Below the pieces are notes generated by a model. That model worked only from the letters and a program-made list of their open reading frames with translations, searched no databases and was not told the DNA's origin. DNA of 40,985 nt from the NCBI RefSeq assembly GCF_042654605.1, contig NZ_JBHSGT010000022.1, positions 1 through 40,985 of the forward strand, in the 5' to 3' direction. The position numbers and the translations under genes are program-made. Each line of letters begins with the position of its first letter. The stretch's first letter is position 1. Origin of the DNA: Enterococcus_I eurekensis (lineage in GTDB: Bacteria > Bacillota > Bacilli > Lactobacillales > Enterococcaceae). This document shows, piece by piece, positions 33,212-40,985 of this stretch.

Positions 33212-33924
33212 CTACCTACCTCCACTATGTCTTTCATTGAAATATTGCCATTATATAAAGCTTTCCCTGAGATAACAGCATACACATTTAATGCTTTGAC
33301 TTGTTCTAAATCAGCTCGAGAACTAATACCTCCTGATGCGATGATTTGAACATCCGGCACTTGCTTTTGAATGGCTGCTAATTGTTCTAAATTGGGACCA
33401 AGTAACGTGCCATCCTTACTAATATCGGTAAAAATAATTGTTCGAACGCCTAAATTGGCCATCTGTGTGGCAACATCCAAATAATTTTGATTCGAAACAC
33501 TCACCCAACCTCTTGTTGCCACAAGTCCTTCTTTAGCGTCGATCCCAACTGCAATTTTATCACCATACTTTTCAACAGCTTGTTTTACAAACTCCGGATC
33601 TTCTACCGCTTTAGAACCAATAATCACACGTTCGACACCAATATCAAGATACGTTGCAATCTGTTCCATTGACCGAATGCCACCACCAACTTGTAGCGGA
33701 ATCGTTAGTGTCTGACGGATCTGTTCAATCACCCGAAAGTTCGTTAAATCCCCACTCAATGCTCCATCTAAATCAACAATATGTAAGGCTTGGGCTCCCG
33801 TTTCTTCAAAAATCTTTGCTTGAGAAAGCGGGTCAGGATTCACAACCGTTTCTTGCTCAAAATCCCCTTGATATAACCGTACACAACGGCCTGCTTTCAA
33901 ATCAATTGCTGGATAAATAATCAT
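33208..33924 (-). CDS. hisA: ProFAR isomerase
   Basis: A 238-residue TIM barrel carrying out the Amadori rearrangement of ProFAR to PRFAR. Catalytic Asp residues are in YPAIDLKAGRCVRLYQG (about 8) and AVGIDAKEG (about 127), with LQVGGGIRS and IASGGISS as phosphate sites. The ATG follows GGTCAAGG. It comes 36 bp after hisB, the place where hisH lies in most his operons of this type. Confidence 0.95.
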   Translation of the reverse strand: MIIYPAIDLKAGRCVRLYQGDFEQETVVNPDPLSQAKIFEETGAQALHIVDLDGALSGDLTNFRVIEQIRQTLTIPLQVGGGIRSMEQIATYLDIGVERVIIGSKAVEDPEFVKQAVEKYGDKIAVGIDAKEGLVATRGWVSVSNQNYLDVATQMANLGVRTIIFTDISKDGTLLGPNLEQLAAIQKQVPDVQIIASGGISSRADLEQVKALNVYAVISGKALYNGNISMKDIVEVGR

Positions 33925-33960
33925 TTTATTCCTTGACCTCTTTCTTTCGCTTTTATTTCG

Positions 33961-34548
33961 TTATAATACGCCTTTCGTTGAATTGACCCCTTTAATCGCC
34001 GGATTTATTTCAATCGCCTGTCTTAATGCACGACCAAAAGCTTTAAACAGAGCCTCAATCTTATGATGGTTATTTTTTCCATACAGAACTTTTAAGTGCA
34101 AATTCATTTCAGCATTAAATGCTAGGGCTTGAAAAAATTCCTCCACCAATTCTGTATCAAAGTCGCCAACTTTAGCACTACTAAATTCGGCATCGAAGAC
34201 CAAATAAGAACGCCCACTCAAATCAAGTGCAACAAACCCCAAACTTTCATCCATTGGCACGTACTCATGTCCATATCGATTAATACTTTCCTTTGTTCCC
34301 AAAGCTGCTTTCAAACATTGACCAATCACAATCCCAACATCCTCAACTGTATGGTGACTATCAACCTCTAAATCACCATCAGCTTGGCATTTAAAGCTAA
34401 TCCGACTATGACGGGCAAACAAGGTTAGCATATGATCAAAAAAACCAACTCCTGTTGTAATTTCACAAATCGGATTACGTTCATCTAATGCTAAAGATAT
34501 CGCAATTTTTGTTTCTGCTGTTGCTCTTTCTAACTTCGCTTCTCTCAT
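33961..34548 (-). CDS. hisB: Imidazoleglycerol-phosphate dehydratase
   Basis: A 195-residue monofunctional dehydratase without the N-terminal phosphatase domain of the enteric HisB. Metal-binding His motifs are GVGFFDHMLTLFARH, DSHHTVEDVGI, GKNNHHKIEALFKAF, and the C-terminal STKGVL is normal, so the gene is complete. It overlaps hisD by 4 bp. Confidence 0.95.
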   Translation of the reverse strand: MREAKLERATAETKIAISLALDERNPICEITTGVGFFDHMLTLFARHSRISFKCQADGDLEVDSHHTVEDVGIVIGQCLKAALGTKESINRYGHEYVPMDESLGFVALDLSGRSYLVFDAEFSSAKVGDFDTELVEEFFQALAFNAEMNLHLKVLYGKNNHHKIEALFKAFGRALRQAIEINPAIKGVNSTKGVL

Positions 34549-35840
34549 TTTTCTCCTCCGATTTCTTCATCAAAACGTACTTGAATCGCTCGTGCATGGG
34601 CCTCTAATCCTTCTTCTCGTGCTAACGTCATGACGGCATCTTTTTCCAAGCCAAGCGCTGCTTTTGTATATGAAATAAACGCTGACTTCTTAATAAAATC
34701 ATCGACCCCTAGCGGAGAGAAAAAACGAGCGGTTCCACTCGTTGGCAAGACATGATTGGGACCAGCCAAGTAATCGCCCAGTGGTTCCGATGCATAATCA
34801 CCTAAGAAAATAGAGCCGGCATGTTTAACTCGACTTAAATGAGCCATTGGATTTTCAATCTGAATTTCTAAATGTTCCGGGGCAATTTGATTCATTAAGG
34901 CGAATTGTGTCTCAATATCTTTAACTACAAAAATATGACTTTGATTTTCAATTGATTTCCTAGCAATTTCGGCTCGTGGTAGTTCTTTTAGTTGTTGCCA
35001 AACTTCCTTTTCGACCCGTTCAGCCAAGGCTTGACTCGTTGTAATTAAAATTGCCCGTGCTAACGTATCATGTTCAGCTTGTGATAACAGATCGGCTGCA
35101 ATAAATTTAGGATTCGCTTGAGCATCCGCCAATACAACAATTTCAGAAGGCCCAGCAATCATATCAATCGCTACTTCTCCAAAAAGCAATTTTTTAGCTG
35201 TTGCTACATAAATATTTCCTGGTCCAACAATTTTATCAACTTTAGGAATCGATGCCGTACCATAAGCCAGTGCTGCTATCCCTTGCGCTCCTCCAACTTG
35301 ATAGATTTCTTCAATGCCACAAATCGTAGCCGCTGCTAAAATAGCATCCGGTAAGCCCGCTTTATCCGGTGGTGTAATCATGACAATTCGTTTGACCCCT
35401 GCAATTTTCGCCGGTAAAGCATTCATTAAAACGGATGACGGATAACGCGCCGTCCCTCCAGGAACATAAATCCCAACCGTTTCTAAAGGTAAAACAAGTT
35501 GTCCTCGAATAACGCCATTTTTCTCAGCATCGATAAATCCATTTTGTTTTTGCTTTTGGTGAAATGAAACAATGTTTTTTTTCGCAGCTTCCAACGCTGT
35601 TACCACTTCTGGGTTAGTTCGCTTGTAGCCCGCTTGAATTTGTTCTTTTGAAAGTCTAAAATCGGATAAGGTCACGCCGTCAAATTTCTCCGTATAATCA
35701 ATAACGGCTGTGTCACCTGTTTCTTTGACCGCTTTAAGAATTATTTTGACTTGTTCCTCAACATTTTCCTCTGCCTCTTGATTGGTTTGTTCAGATAAAT
35801 ATCGTGTTAACTCGTTGAGCTCTCCTGAAATAATTTTCAT
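34545..35840 (-). CDS. hisD: Histidinol dehydrogenase
   Basis: A 431-residue zinc enzyme catalysing the last two oxidations to histidine. It shows GGTARYPSSVLMNALPAKIAGV, the NAD region GPGNIYVATAKK, MIAGPSE, SQAEHDTLARA with the zinc His, APEHLEI, and GPNHVLPT. Length is standard. It overlaps hisG and hisB by 4 bp each, indicating strict coupling. Confidence 0.95.
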   Translation of the reverse strand: MKIISGELNELTRYLSEQTNQEAEENVEEQVKIILKAVKETGDTAVIDYTEKFDGVTLSDFRLSKEQIQAGYKRTNPEVVTALEAAKKNIVSFHQKQKQNGFIDAEKNGVIRGQLVLPLETVGIYVPGGTARYPSSVLMNALPAKIAGVKRIVMITPPDKAGLPDAILAAATICGIEEIYQVGGAQGIAALAYGTASIPKVDKIVGPGNIYVATAKKLLFGEVAIDMIAGPSEIVVLADAQANPKFIAADLLSQAEHDTLARAILITTSQALAERVEKEVWQQLKELPRAEIARKSIENQSHIFVVKDIETQFALMNQIAPEHLEIQIENPMAHLSRVKHAGSIFLGDYASEPLGDYLAGPNHVLPTSGTARFFSPLGVDDFIKKSAFISYTKAALGLEKDAVMTLAREEGLEAHARAIQVRFDEEIGGEK

Positions 35841-36484
35841 TTAACCGTCTCCTTTTTGCGAGCAATATGTGCAGCTAATTGGTCAACTAACTGACAAACT
35901 TCTCCTTTTTTTCGTTTTAAAGAAGCTGGATTAACGATTAAACGCGTCGAGATTGGCATCATTTTTTCAAAAATCACTAGACCATTTTCACGTAACGTAT
36001 CTCCGGTTTCAACAATATCGACAATCGCATCGGCTAATCCCAATAAAGGGGCAATTTCTACCGAACCTTCAATTTTAATAATTTCAATATCTTCGCCTTT
36101 TTCTTGAAAATATCGAGCAGCAGTTCGTGGATATTTGGTCGCTACGATTTTACGTCGATAATCAAAAGGATCATAATCTGGCGTTGAGGCGATACAAAAC
36201 TGGCAACGACCAATTTCTAAATCAAGCATTTCGTATGGTTCACGCTCATCTTCATACAAAACATCACTACCAACAATCCCGATATCAGCCACCCCTTGTT
36301 GCACATAGGTCAAGACATCGACCGCTTTAACTAAAATAAATTCGTAATCATCATAAGGACTTTGAAAAACGAGTTTGCGCTTTTTGTTTCGTAAAAAATC
36401 GCAATTAATCCCAATTTCTTCTAATAACTGAATCGTACTTTGCTCAATCCGTCCTTTGGTTAACGCAATTTTTACCTTCGCCAT
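35837..36484 (-). CDS. hisG: ATP phosphoribosyltransferase, short form
   Basis: A 215-residue HisG-S catalytic subunit for the first step of histidine synthesis. Visible are KIALTKGRIEQ, VADIGIVGSDVLYE and the PRPP-binding DAIVDIVETGDTLRENGL. The short form lacks the C-terminal regulatory domain and needs HisZ, encoded just upstream with a 41-bp overlap. The ATG at 36484 is preferred because GGAGG lies 6 bases upstream; the ATG at 36490 directly abuts the ribosome binding site. Confidence 0.93.
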   Translation of the reverse strand: MAKVKIALTKGRIEQSTIQLLEEIGINCDFLRNKKRKLVFQSPYDDYEFILVKAVDVLTYVQQGVADIGIVGSDVLYEDEREPYEMLDLEIGRCQFCIASTPDYDPFDYRRKIVATKYPRTAARYFQEKGEDIEIIKIEGSVEIAPLLGLADAIVDIVETGDTLRENGLVIFEKMMPISTRLIVNPASLKRKKGEVCQLVDQLAAHIARKKETVK

Positions 36485-37673
36485 TTTCATCCTCCTTACT
36501 CGCTAAACAGACTTCTTCAATTCCTTCATTCGACACAATTAAAATACGAGGAATTCCCCACTGCTTTGCATATTCAATTGTCTCTTCCAGTGTTTCTTGT
36601 AAACTTAGACGACTATTCGCTTGATTGCTAATTAATTGTTCTGCTTGATGTAAACAATCATTTTCAAAATAAATTAAAGTCGAAATTTCCAACGCATCTG
36701 AATTTTCTTGTCGATTAAAGATGCTATACATCCGATCTAAATAAAAGACTAAACCGACTGCTTCAATGGTATCCACCGAAAACTCTGTTAGTAAGTTGTC
36801 ATAACGGCCACCACTAAAAAAAGCATCGGATGAGCGATCAGCATAACCTTTAAATGTAATACCTGTATAATATTTCATTTCAGGAACTAAACCAATATCT
36901 ACCGTCAAATCTTGCCGCGGATAAACTTGTTGAACTCGTTGAATTAAGTCTTTCATCTCATCGATTGCTTTCAGTATTTCTGGATGATTCGTTAAAGAAA
37001 TCACTTCTTCAAAAATTCCAGCATCTCCAAAAAGTCTCGGTAATTTCAAAACAAAATTATATAATGGATGGGCTTCGTATTTTTCCAAAAACAAAGCCAT
37101 AGCTGGCATATTTTTACTTTGTAAGAGCCACTTGAAGCGTGTCTTTTCTTGTGCCGACAATTGTAACGCTTCGACAATCGTTTGGTAAATGGAAGCATGT
37201 CCCAATTCAATTTGAAAATCACTTAAACCACTTTTTTGTGAGACAGTCACAGCATTAATTAAACATTCCGCTTCCGCTTTTAATGACGGATAGCCGATTA
37301 ATTCCATCCCTGCTTGTAATTGTTCATTGTATTCTCCAGAATGATCCTTATTAACTCGAAAAACTTTCCCACTATAAAATAATTGCACAGGTGGGATAAT
37401 CCCAGTCGTACTCATCACACGTCCAATAGGCAAAGTCATATCCGGTCTCAAAACGACAATTTGACCTTGTTCATTAAAAAAACGATAACGAGACGTCGCC
37501 TTTTGATCCATCGCCGAGAACACTTCTTCAAATTCAATTAATGGGGTTTCGATTCGATGGTAACCACGTAGTGCAAAATGCTGATTAACTAAACTTTCTA
37601 GTTGATGACTATGACTCGCTTCCTTAAACAACTTATCTTTTGTTCCATTTGGTAAACTACGATTCCATTGCAT
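36444..37673 (-). CDS. hisZ: ATP phosphoribosyltransferase regulatory subunit
   Basis: A 409-residue histidyl-tRNA synthetase paralogue that partners HisG-S. It starts SLPNGTKDKLFKEA, has class II synthetase-like segments (TPLIEFEEVF, VVLRPDMTLPIGR, YYTGITFKGYA, FFSGGRYDNLL) but lacks the anticodon-binding domain and full catalytic set, as expected for HisZ. First gene of the his operon. The 260-bp region upstream has a possible promoter but no T-box or histidine leader peptide that I can identify. Confidence 0.93.
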   Translation of the reverse strand: MQWNRSLPNGTKDKLFKEASHSHQLESLVNQHFALRGYHRIETPLIEFEEVFSAMDQKATSRYRFFNEQGQIVVLRPDMTLPIGRVMSTTGIIPPVQLFYSGKVFRVNKDHSGEYNEQLQAGMELIGYPSLKAEAECLINAVTVSQKSGLSDFQIELGHASIYQTIVEALQLSAQEKTRFKWLLQSKNMPAMALFLEKYEAHPLYNFVLKLPRLFGDAGIFEEVISLTNHPEILKAIDEMKDLIQRVQQVYPRQDLTVDIGLVPEMKYYTGITFKGYADRSSDAFFSGGRYDNLLTEFSVDTIEAVGLVFYLDRMYSIFNRQENSDALEISTLIYFENDCLHQAEQLISNQANSRLSLQETLEETIEYAKQWGIPRILIVSNEGIEEVCLASKEDENGEGKNCVNQRTD

Positions 37674-37933
37674 TTCTACACCTCACATTAACTTTAGATT
37701 AAATATTAAAGATATTAAAATGATAAAACTCACATAATGTTAGAACTATACTAGCAATTATTCCGAATAAAGTAAACCGTTTTGGGCTTAAAATTCGTAA
37801 TTTTCTGAAAATTTTTCATATGATAAATTATTTTATTCAAGATACTTTCAATAAAAAATAGTTAACAATCACAACTACTTCCTTTCGGAAAAAATAAAAA
37901 AGCCTAGATTCTACTCTAAGCTTTCTTCTTATT
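37674..37933 (-). promoter_or_regulatory. his operon upstream region, weak promoter candidate
   Basis: AT-rich. TACTTT and TATAGT spaced by 18 bp occur near 37750-37780 on the minus strand; this is weak. No T-box motif, no His-rich ORF and no attenuator hairpin were seen. The aldo-keto reductase terminator lies at 37896-37924. Confidence 0.3.
37896..37924 (-). terminator. Intrinsic terminator after the aldo-keto reductase gene
   Basis: Arms AAGCTTAGA/TCTAGGCTT (one G-U pair) followed by a T run on the minus strand. Confidence 0.7.
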
Positions 37934-38743
37934 TTATAACTTGCCAATCGTTGCTCGTTCTTCATTCGATAACGAGAAATCGAACAATGCTAGATTTTCT
38001 TTTTGTCTTTTCGAATTATGTGATTTTGGAATCACTATGACATTACGCTCAATTTGATAACGTAGTAGCACTTGAGCCCAAGATTTATCATACTTCTCAC
38101 CAATTTCAGTAAGAGTTGCTCTTGTTGTCTCATTCACTTTTTTCAACGGTCCCCACGCTTCAGGAATCACTTGATTCTTCAATGAGAATTCAATAATTTC
38201 ATGATTCCAATTCCCGGGATTTGATTCGACTTGATTGACTGCTGGTTTAATCCGTGAATGATCGATTAAGTACATCAGTTGTTTCTCATTAAAATTCGAC
38301 ACGCCTAGTGCTTTAATTTTTCCCTCATCCACAAATTTTTCTAATATTTTCCAAACAAGTACCATTTCCTCAAGGTTAGGCCAAGGGTGATGAATTAAAT
38401 AAAGATCCACATAGGAACTATCTAAGGCAGTTAAAGTTGATTCAACTGCATCGATCACGGCTTTTTCACTCGAAATAAATTCTGGTCGTCCTGGAATTTT
38501 TGAAGTAATAAAAAAGTCTTCTCGAGGCAATTCACTTTGCTTTATTGCAAGTCCTACAACCCGTTCATTACGATAAGAAATCGCCGTATCAAAATGCCGG
38601 TAACCGACACCAATCGCTGACATTAACTCACTTGTATCATCATTAATTTCTCCATCATATTGCTGATTCACTTTGCCAAAAGTATTGGTTCCGCTTCCAA
38701 CATATGGAATTTGAATTCCGGTATTAAGTGTTAAAAACTCCAT
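37934..38743 (-). CDS. Aldo-keto reductase
   Basis: A 269-residue NADPH-dependent aldo-keto reductase. The catalytic tetrad is visible: Asp in YRHFDTAISYRNE, Tyr in the same motif, Lys in FFITSKIPG, and His in LYLIHHPWP. Cofactor contacts include VIVIPKSHNSKRQKEN. Members reduce 2,5-diketo-D-gluconate, methylglyoxal or other carbonyls; the substrate is not evident. The ATG at 38743 follows GGAGGG by 6 bases; the ATG at 38758 overlaps the ribosome binding site. Confidence 0.9.
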   Translation of the reverse strand: MEFLTLNTGIQIPYVGSGTNTFGKVNQQYDGEINDDTSELMSAIGVGYRHFDTAISYRNERVVGLAIKQSELPREDFFITSKIPGRPEFISSEKAVIDAVESTLTALDSSYVDLYLIHHPWPNLEEMVLVWKILEKFVDEGKIKALGVSNFNEKQLMYLIDHSRIKPAVNQVESNPGNWNHEIIEFSLKNQVIPEAWGPLKKVNETTRATLTEIGEKYDKSWAQVLLRYQIERNVIVIPKSHNSKRQKENLALFDFSLSNEERATIGKL

Positions 38744-38842
38744 AAAAAAGCCCTCCATTCAATTAATGTGTTTACTAGTACCCTTTTAGTATAACACAAT
38801 GATAGCAAACCGAATATTGGTACACTCCTGTCGATTACTTTA

Positions 38843-38893
38843 CAAAAAAACACCTCTGAATTTCCATCCTAACTAATGGTAATTCAGAGGTGT
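38843..38893 (-). terminator. Intrinsic terminator after the epimerase gene
   Basis: Perfect 13-bp arms ACACCTCTGAATT/AATTCAGAGGTGT with further inner pairs, followed on the minus strand by seven T. Confidence 0.85.
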
Positions 38894-38898
38894 AGTTA

Positions 38899-39939
38899 TT
38901 AAAAAATAACTTCAAAAATCGTTGTTGATTCAAAATCTTTAGCCGGGTCTAAAATAATATTTCCAAAGCCTTCATGATTAATCGCATCAGGTAGCCCCTG
39001 TGTTTCTAAAGTGATACCACCATGCTGAACCTGAGAGCTTCCACGCATTGGAACTGGTTGGTTTAATTGATTCGTGGTGTAAACAACTACACTTGGTTGA
39101 TCCGTATAAAGATTAATTTTAATTTTTCCATCCGGTGAATAAAGTGTTCCTTTAATTGCATCCGCACTACTTTCGTTAAAGACAAATGGATGATCGTAAC
39201 CATTGACTAAGCGGTTTTGTTGGTAGTCACTAACAAAGCCTTGCTCAAGCAGACGGCCTTCAGCATGGTTAAAATCAAATGGTGTGCCAACTACTGCAAC
39301 TTTTTCGCCAGTTGGTAATACATCTTCTGTCAACGAACCAAAAAAATCACTATCTAAATATAAACGATGATTGTCGATTGTTTCAGTTAGTTGGGAATTC
39401 AAATTAAAGTAAACATGATTCGTTGGATTGTACAACGTTCTTGCATCTGTATGTGCCCAATAATCAATTTTAACTTGATTGTCTGCCGTTAACGTATAAG
39501 AAATTTTTTGTTGTAAATTTCCTGGGAATCCATTTTCCATATCTGGTGAATCAATTGAAAAAATAACGGTCGCTTGCTCGTCACCTTCAACGATTTCACA
39601 GTTCCAAATCTTACGGTCAAAACTATTAAAGCCCCCATGTAAATTGTTATCGCCATCATTTTTTTCTAACTGGAACTCTTTCCCATCAAGTGTAAATTTT
39701 CCACCAGTAATTCGGCCAGCCACTCGACCGATTGAAGCACCTAAATAGGAATCAATTTCGTCATATTCTGCTGCTGACTCAAACCCTAAAACAATATTAC
39801 GTTGTTCCTCCCCTAAGTCGGTAATCAAATCAACAATTCGTGCACCATGATTAGAAATGCCCAAAGTCACACCTTTCTTATTCGTTAGAGAAATTAATTT
39901 CTCTCCATTATTACCAAATACTGCTACGTCAATTTTCAT
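38899..39939 (-). CDS. galM: Aldose 1-epimerase (mutarotase)
   Basis: A 346-residue beta-sandwich enzyme interconverting alpha and beta anomers of aldoses. It has ISNHGARIVDLITD, GASIGRVAGRI, DGDNNLHGGFNSFDRKIW with the substrate His, NPTNHVYFNL with the catalytic His, DFNHAEG, NGYDHPF, and the C-terminal catalytic Glu in ITLETQGLPDAINH. The ATG follows AAAGGTG. No galactose operon is adjacent; neighbours are an aldo-keto reductase and a broken sugar-acid kinase, so the preferred sugar is uncertain. The symbol is by family. Confidence 0.88.
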   Translation of the reverse strand: MKIDVAVFGNNGEKLISLTNKKGVTLGISNHGARIVDLITDLGEEQRNIVLGFESAAEYDEIDSYLGASIGRVAGRITGGKFTLDGKEFQLEKNDGDNNLHGGFNSFDRKIWNCEIVEGDEQATVIFSIDSPDMENGFPGNLQQKISYTLTADNQVKIDYWAHTDARTLYNPTNHVYFNLNSQLTETIDNHRLYLDSDFFGSLTEDVLPTGEKVAVVGTPFDFNHAEGRLLEQGFVSDYQQNRLVNGYDHPFVFNESSADAIKGTLYSPDGKIKINLYTDQPSVVVYTTNQLNQPVPMRGSSQVQHGGITLETQGLPDAINHEGFGNIILDPAKDFESTTIFEVIF

Positions 39940-40056
39940 TTTGTTCTAACACCTTTCTTTTTAGGTTTAATTTTCTATAATGATTTCGCTATTTACAGTC
40001 GTCGTTACTTTTATTATTACTCCTCAATTGTAACCGTCCCCATATATTTATTCAAG

Positions 40057-40091
40057 CAAAAAACCAATTGTTTAATAACAATTGGTTTTTC
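40057..40091 (-). terminator. Intrinsic terminator after the kinase pseudogene
   Basis: Perfect arms AAAAACCAATTGTT/AACAATTGGTTTTT with a 5-base loop. Confidence 0.85.
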
Positions 40092-40104
40092 TATTTTTAT
40101 AAGT

Positions 40105-40956
40105 TCAACGTATCACATCTACTTGTTTCTCCATATAATTCAACACAAATGATTTTGACAACACAGGACTATCTCCTACTGTTGTATGAGCGAGTACCGC
40201 ACTATAAACGCCAAACTTGACGGTCTTTTCTAATGACCATTTTTCAATTAAGCCTGTTAGTATCCCGGCAACAAATGCATCGCCTGTACCCATTCGATCG
40301 CATACTTCATAAGTTACTTTTTCTGATACTATTTTTTCTGATCCTTGGTAGATAAACCCTTGAAGTTGTTTTTGGTGATTATTTTGATGGCGATGTGTTC
40401 CTGCAAAGACGGAAATATTATATTGCAGCATAAATGATTCAACAATCGCCTCTTCTGATTCAACAGCTATTTTCAATAATTCTTTTAAATCTCGCAAAGA
40501 ACCAAAAGCAATCGTCACCCAAGGAAGAATGATATTATAAGTAGCAACCAAACTTGCCATCCCCTCTTCATCATTCAGTGATGAACGGAAATTAAAATCA
40601 AAACAGATAGCAATTTCTTTTTCGTATGCTTTTTTAGCAAGTGCTAAAGCATTTTGTTTTGAAAGCTCCGAGGTCGATAAAGCAATTCCACAAATATGTA
40701 ACATATCTACGCCTTCTAGTGCTTGGTCCATCATCTCTTCTGTCATTTTTCACTCATTAAATGAGCTATGAGCACGATCAAGATACGTCACTTCAGAAGG
40801 CCGGCCACCGTAGCCTAACTCTAAAATGTAAATGCCTAGATGGTTGCCTTCATAGTGAATCCCTTGATCTAATACATTTAATTTTCGGATATTGGCGGCA
40901 GCTGCTCTTCCTAGATTATGGTTGTATAATATTTGGTGTTGATGGAAAAATCTCAT
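40105..40956 (-). pseudogene. Broken 2-keto-3-deoxygluconate kinase (PfkB family)
   Basis: Two collinear pieces in the same frame are separated by one TGA (40750-40752). The first (up to 40956) has NLGRAAAANIRKLNV, GNHLGIYILELGYGGRPSEVTYLDRAHSSF, typical of KdgK. The second (to 40105) has GVDMLHICGIALS, CFDFNFRSSL, and the catalytic DRMGTGDAFVAGIL. About 50 residues expected before NLGRAAA (start, GGA/N motif) are missing or out of frame toward the window edge. The nonsense codon and the damaged N-terminus make this a pseudogene; the catalytic GTGD motif is still intact. Confidence 0.75.
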
Positions 40957-40985
40957 AGAGATTTTCTTTCGGCACTTTTTTTATT

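Noticed and set aside
36444..37673. hisZ read as a histidyl-tRNA synthetase
   Set aside because: Too short, lacks the anticodon-binding domain, and it overlaps a short-form hisG in a his operon, which is the HisZ context.
1..40985. tRNA, rRNA, CRISPR arrays, intact insertion sequences, prophage or integrase genes
   Set aside because: None seen: no spaced direct repeats, no transposase or integrase motifs, and no tRNA-like cloverleaf noticed by eye. A covariance search would be needed to exclude small RNAs fully.

Overview
The window looks like a chromosomal segment of a low-GC Gram-positive lactic acid bacterium, most probably in or near the Enterococcaceae. The evidence is AT-rich DNA, strong Shine-Dalgarno sites, a MerR-type GlnR, a CtsR operator, a T-box leader, a zinc-independent type B L31, and gene neighbourhoods typical of Bacillales and Lactobacillales (fba-murZ-rho-rpmE2, relQ-nadK-rluD-mgtE next to yjbK/yjbH, glnR-glnA, miaA-hflX). 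The species cannot be fixed from sequence alone. Most of the window is conserved core genome. I see no tRNA, rRNA, CRISPR array, intact insertion sequence or prophage.

Layout. 1-5000 (+): the tail of an unknown gene, then a promoter, a 28-codon leader peptide and a terminator in front of a heterodimeric ABC exporter, followed by a GNAT acetyltransferase and a DUF1801 protein. 5000-11000 (-): rpmE2, rho, murZ, fba, glnA and glnR. 11300-14100 (-): a small membrane protein of unknown function, miaA and hflX. 14160-14920 (+): clpP under a CtsR operator. 15000-16500 (-): a 6-phospho-beta-glucosidase and a possible 43-residue ORF. 16600-18770: a patch of gene decay (YitT-like, DUF7916-like and C39-like pseudogenes and a truncated zinc-ribbon ORF). 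18800-23200 (-): a lipoprotein, mgtE, rluD, nadK and relQ. 23330-24630 (+): a CYTH protein and a YjbH/SpxH-like protein. 24660-25930: PhnA/YjdM flanked by gene debris. 25936-27660 (-): O-acetylhomoserine sulfhydrylase behind a T-box with an AUG (Met) specifier. 27700-30680 (+): a two-gene chromate-type transporter and a flavin monooxygenase/FMN reductase pair. 30720-37670 (-): a compact histidine operon, hisZGDBAFIEC, that has no hisH. 37900-40985 (-): an aldo-keto reductase, an aldose 1-epimerase and a broken 2-keto-3-deoxygluconate kinase.

How the genes work together. RelQ, NadK, RluD, MgtE, ClpP and the SpxH-like adaptor form a stress and proteostasis neighbourhood. GlnR and GlnA form the autoregulated glutamine module. 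The his operon encodes every pathway step except the glutaminase subunit HisH and the histidinol-phosphatase. I found no convincing wholly new system. The observations most worth checking are the missing hisH with a possible remnant of its 3' end, the leader-peptide attenuator of the ABC exporter, the YjbH-like protein without its CxxC motif, and the decay patch at 16.6-18.8 kb.
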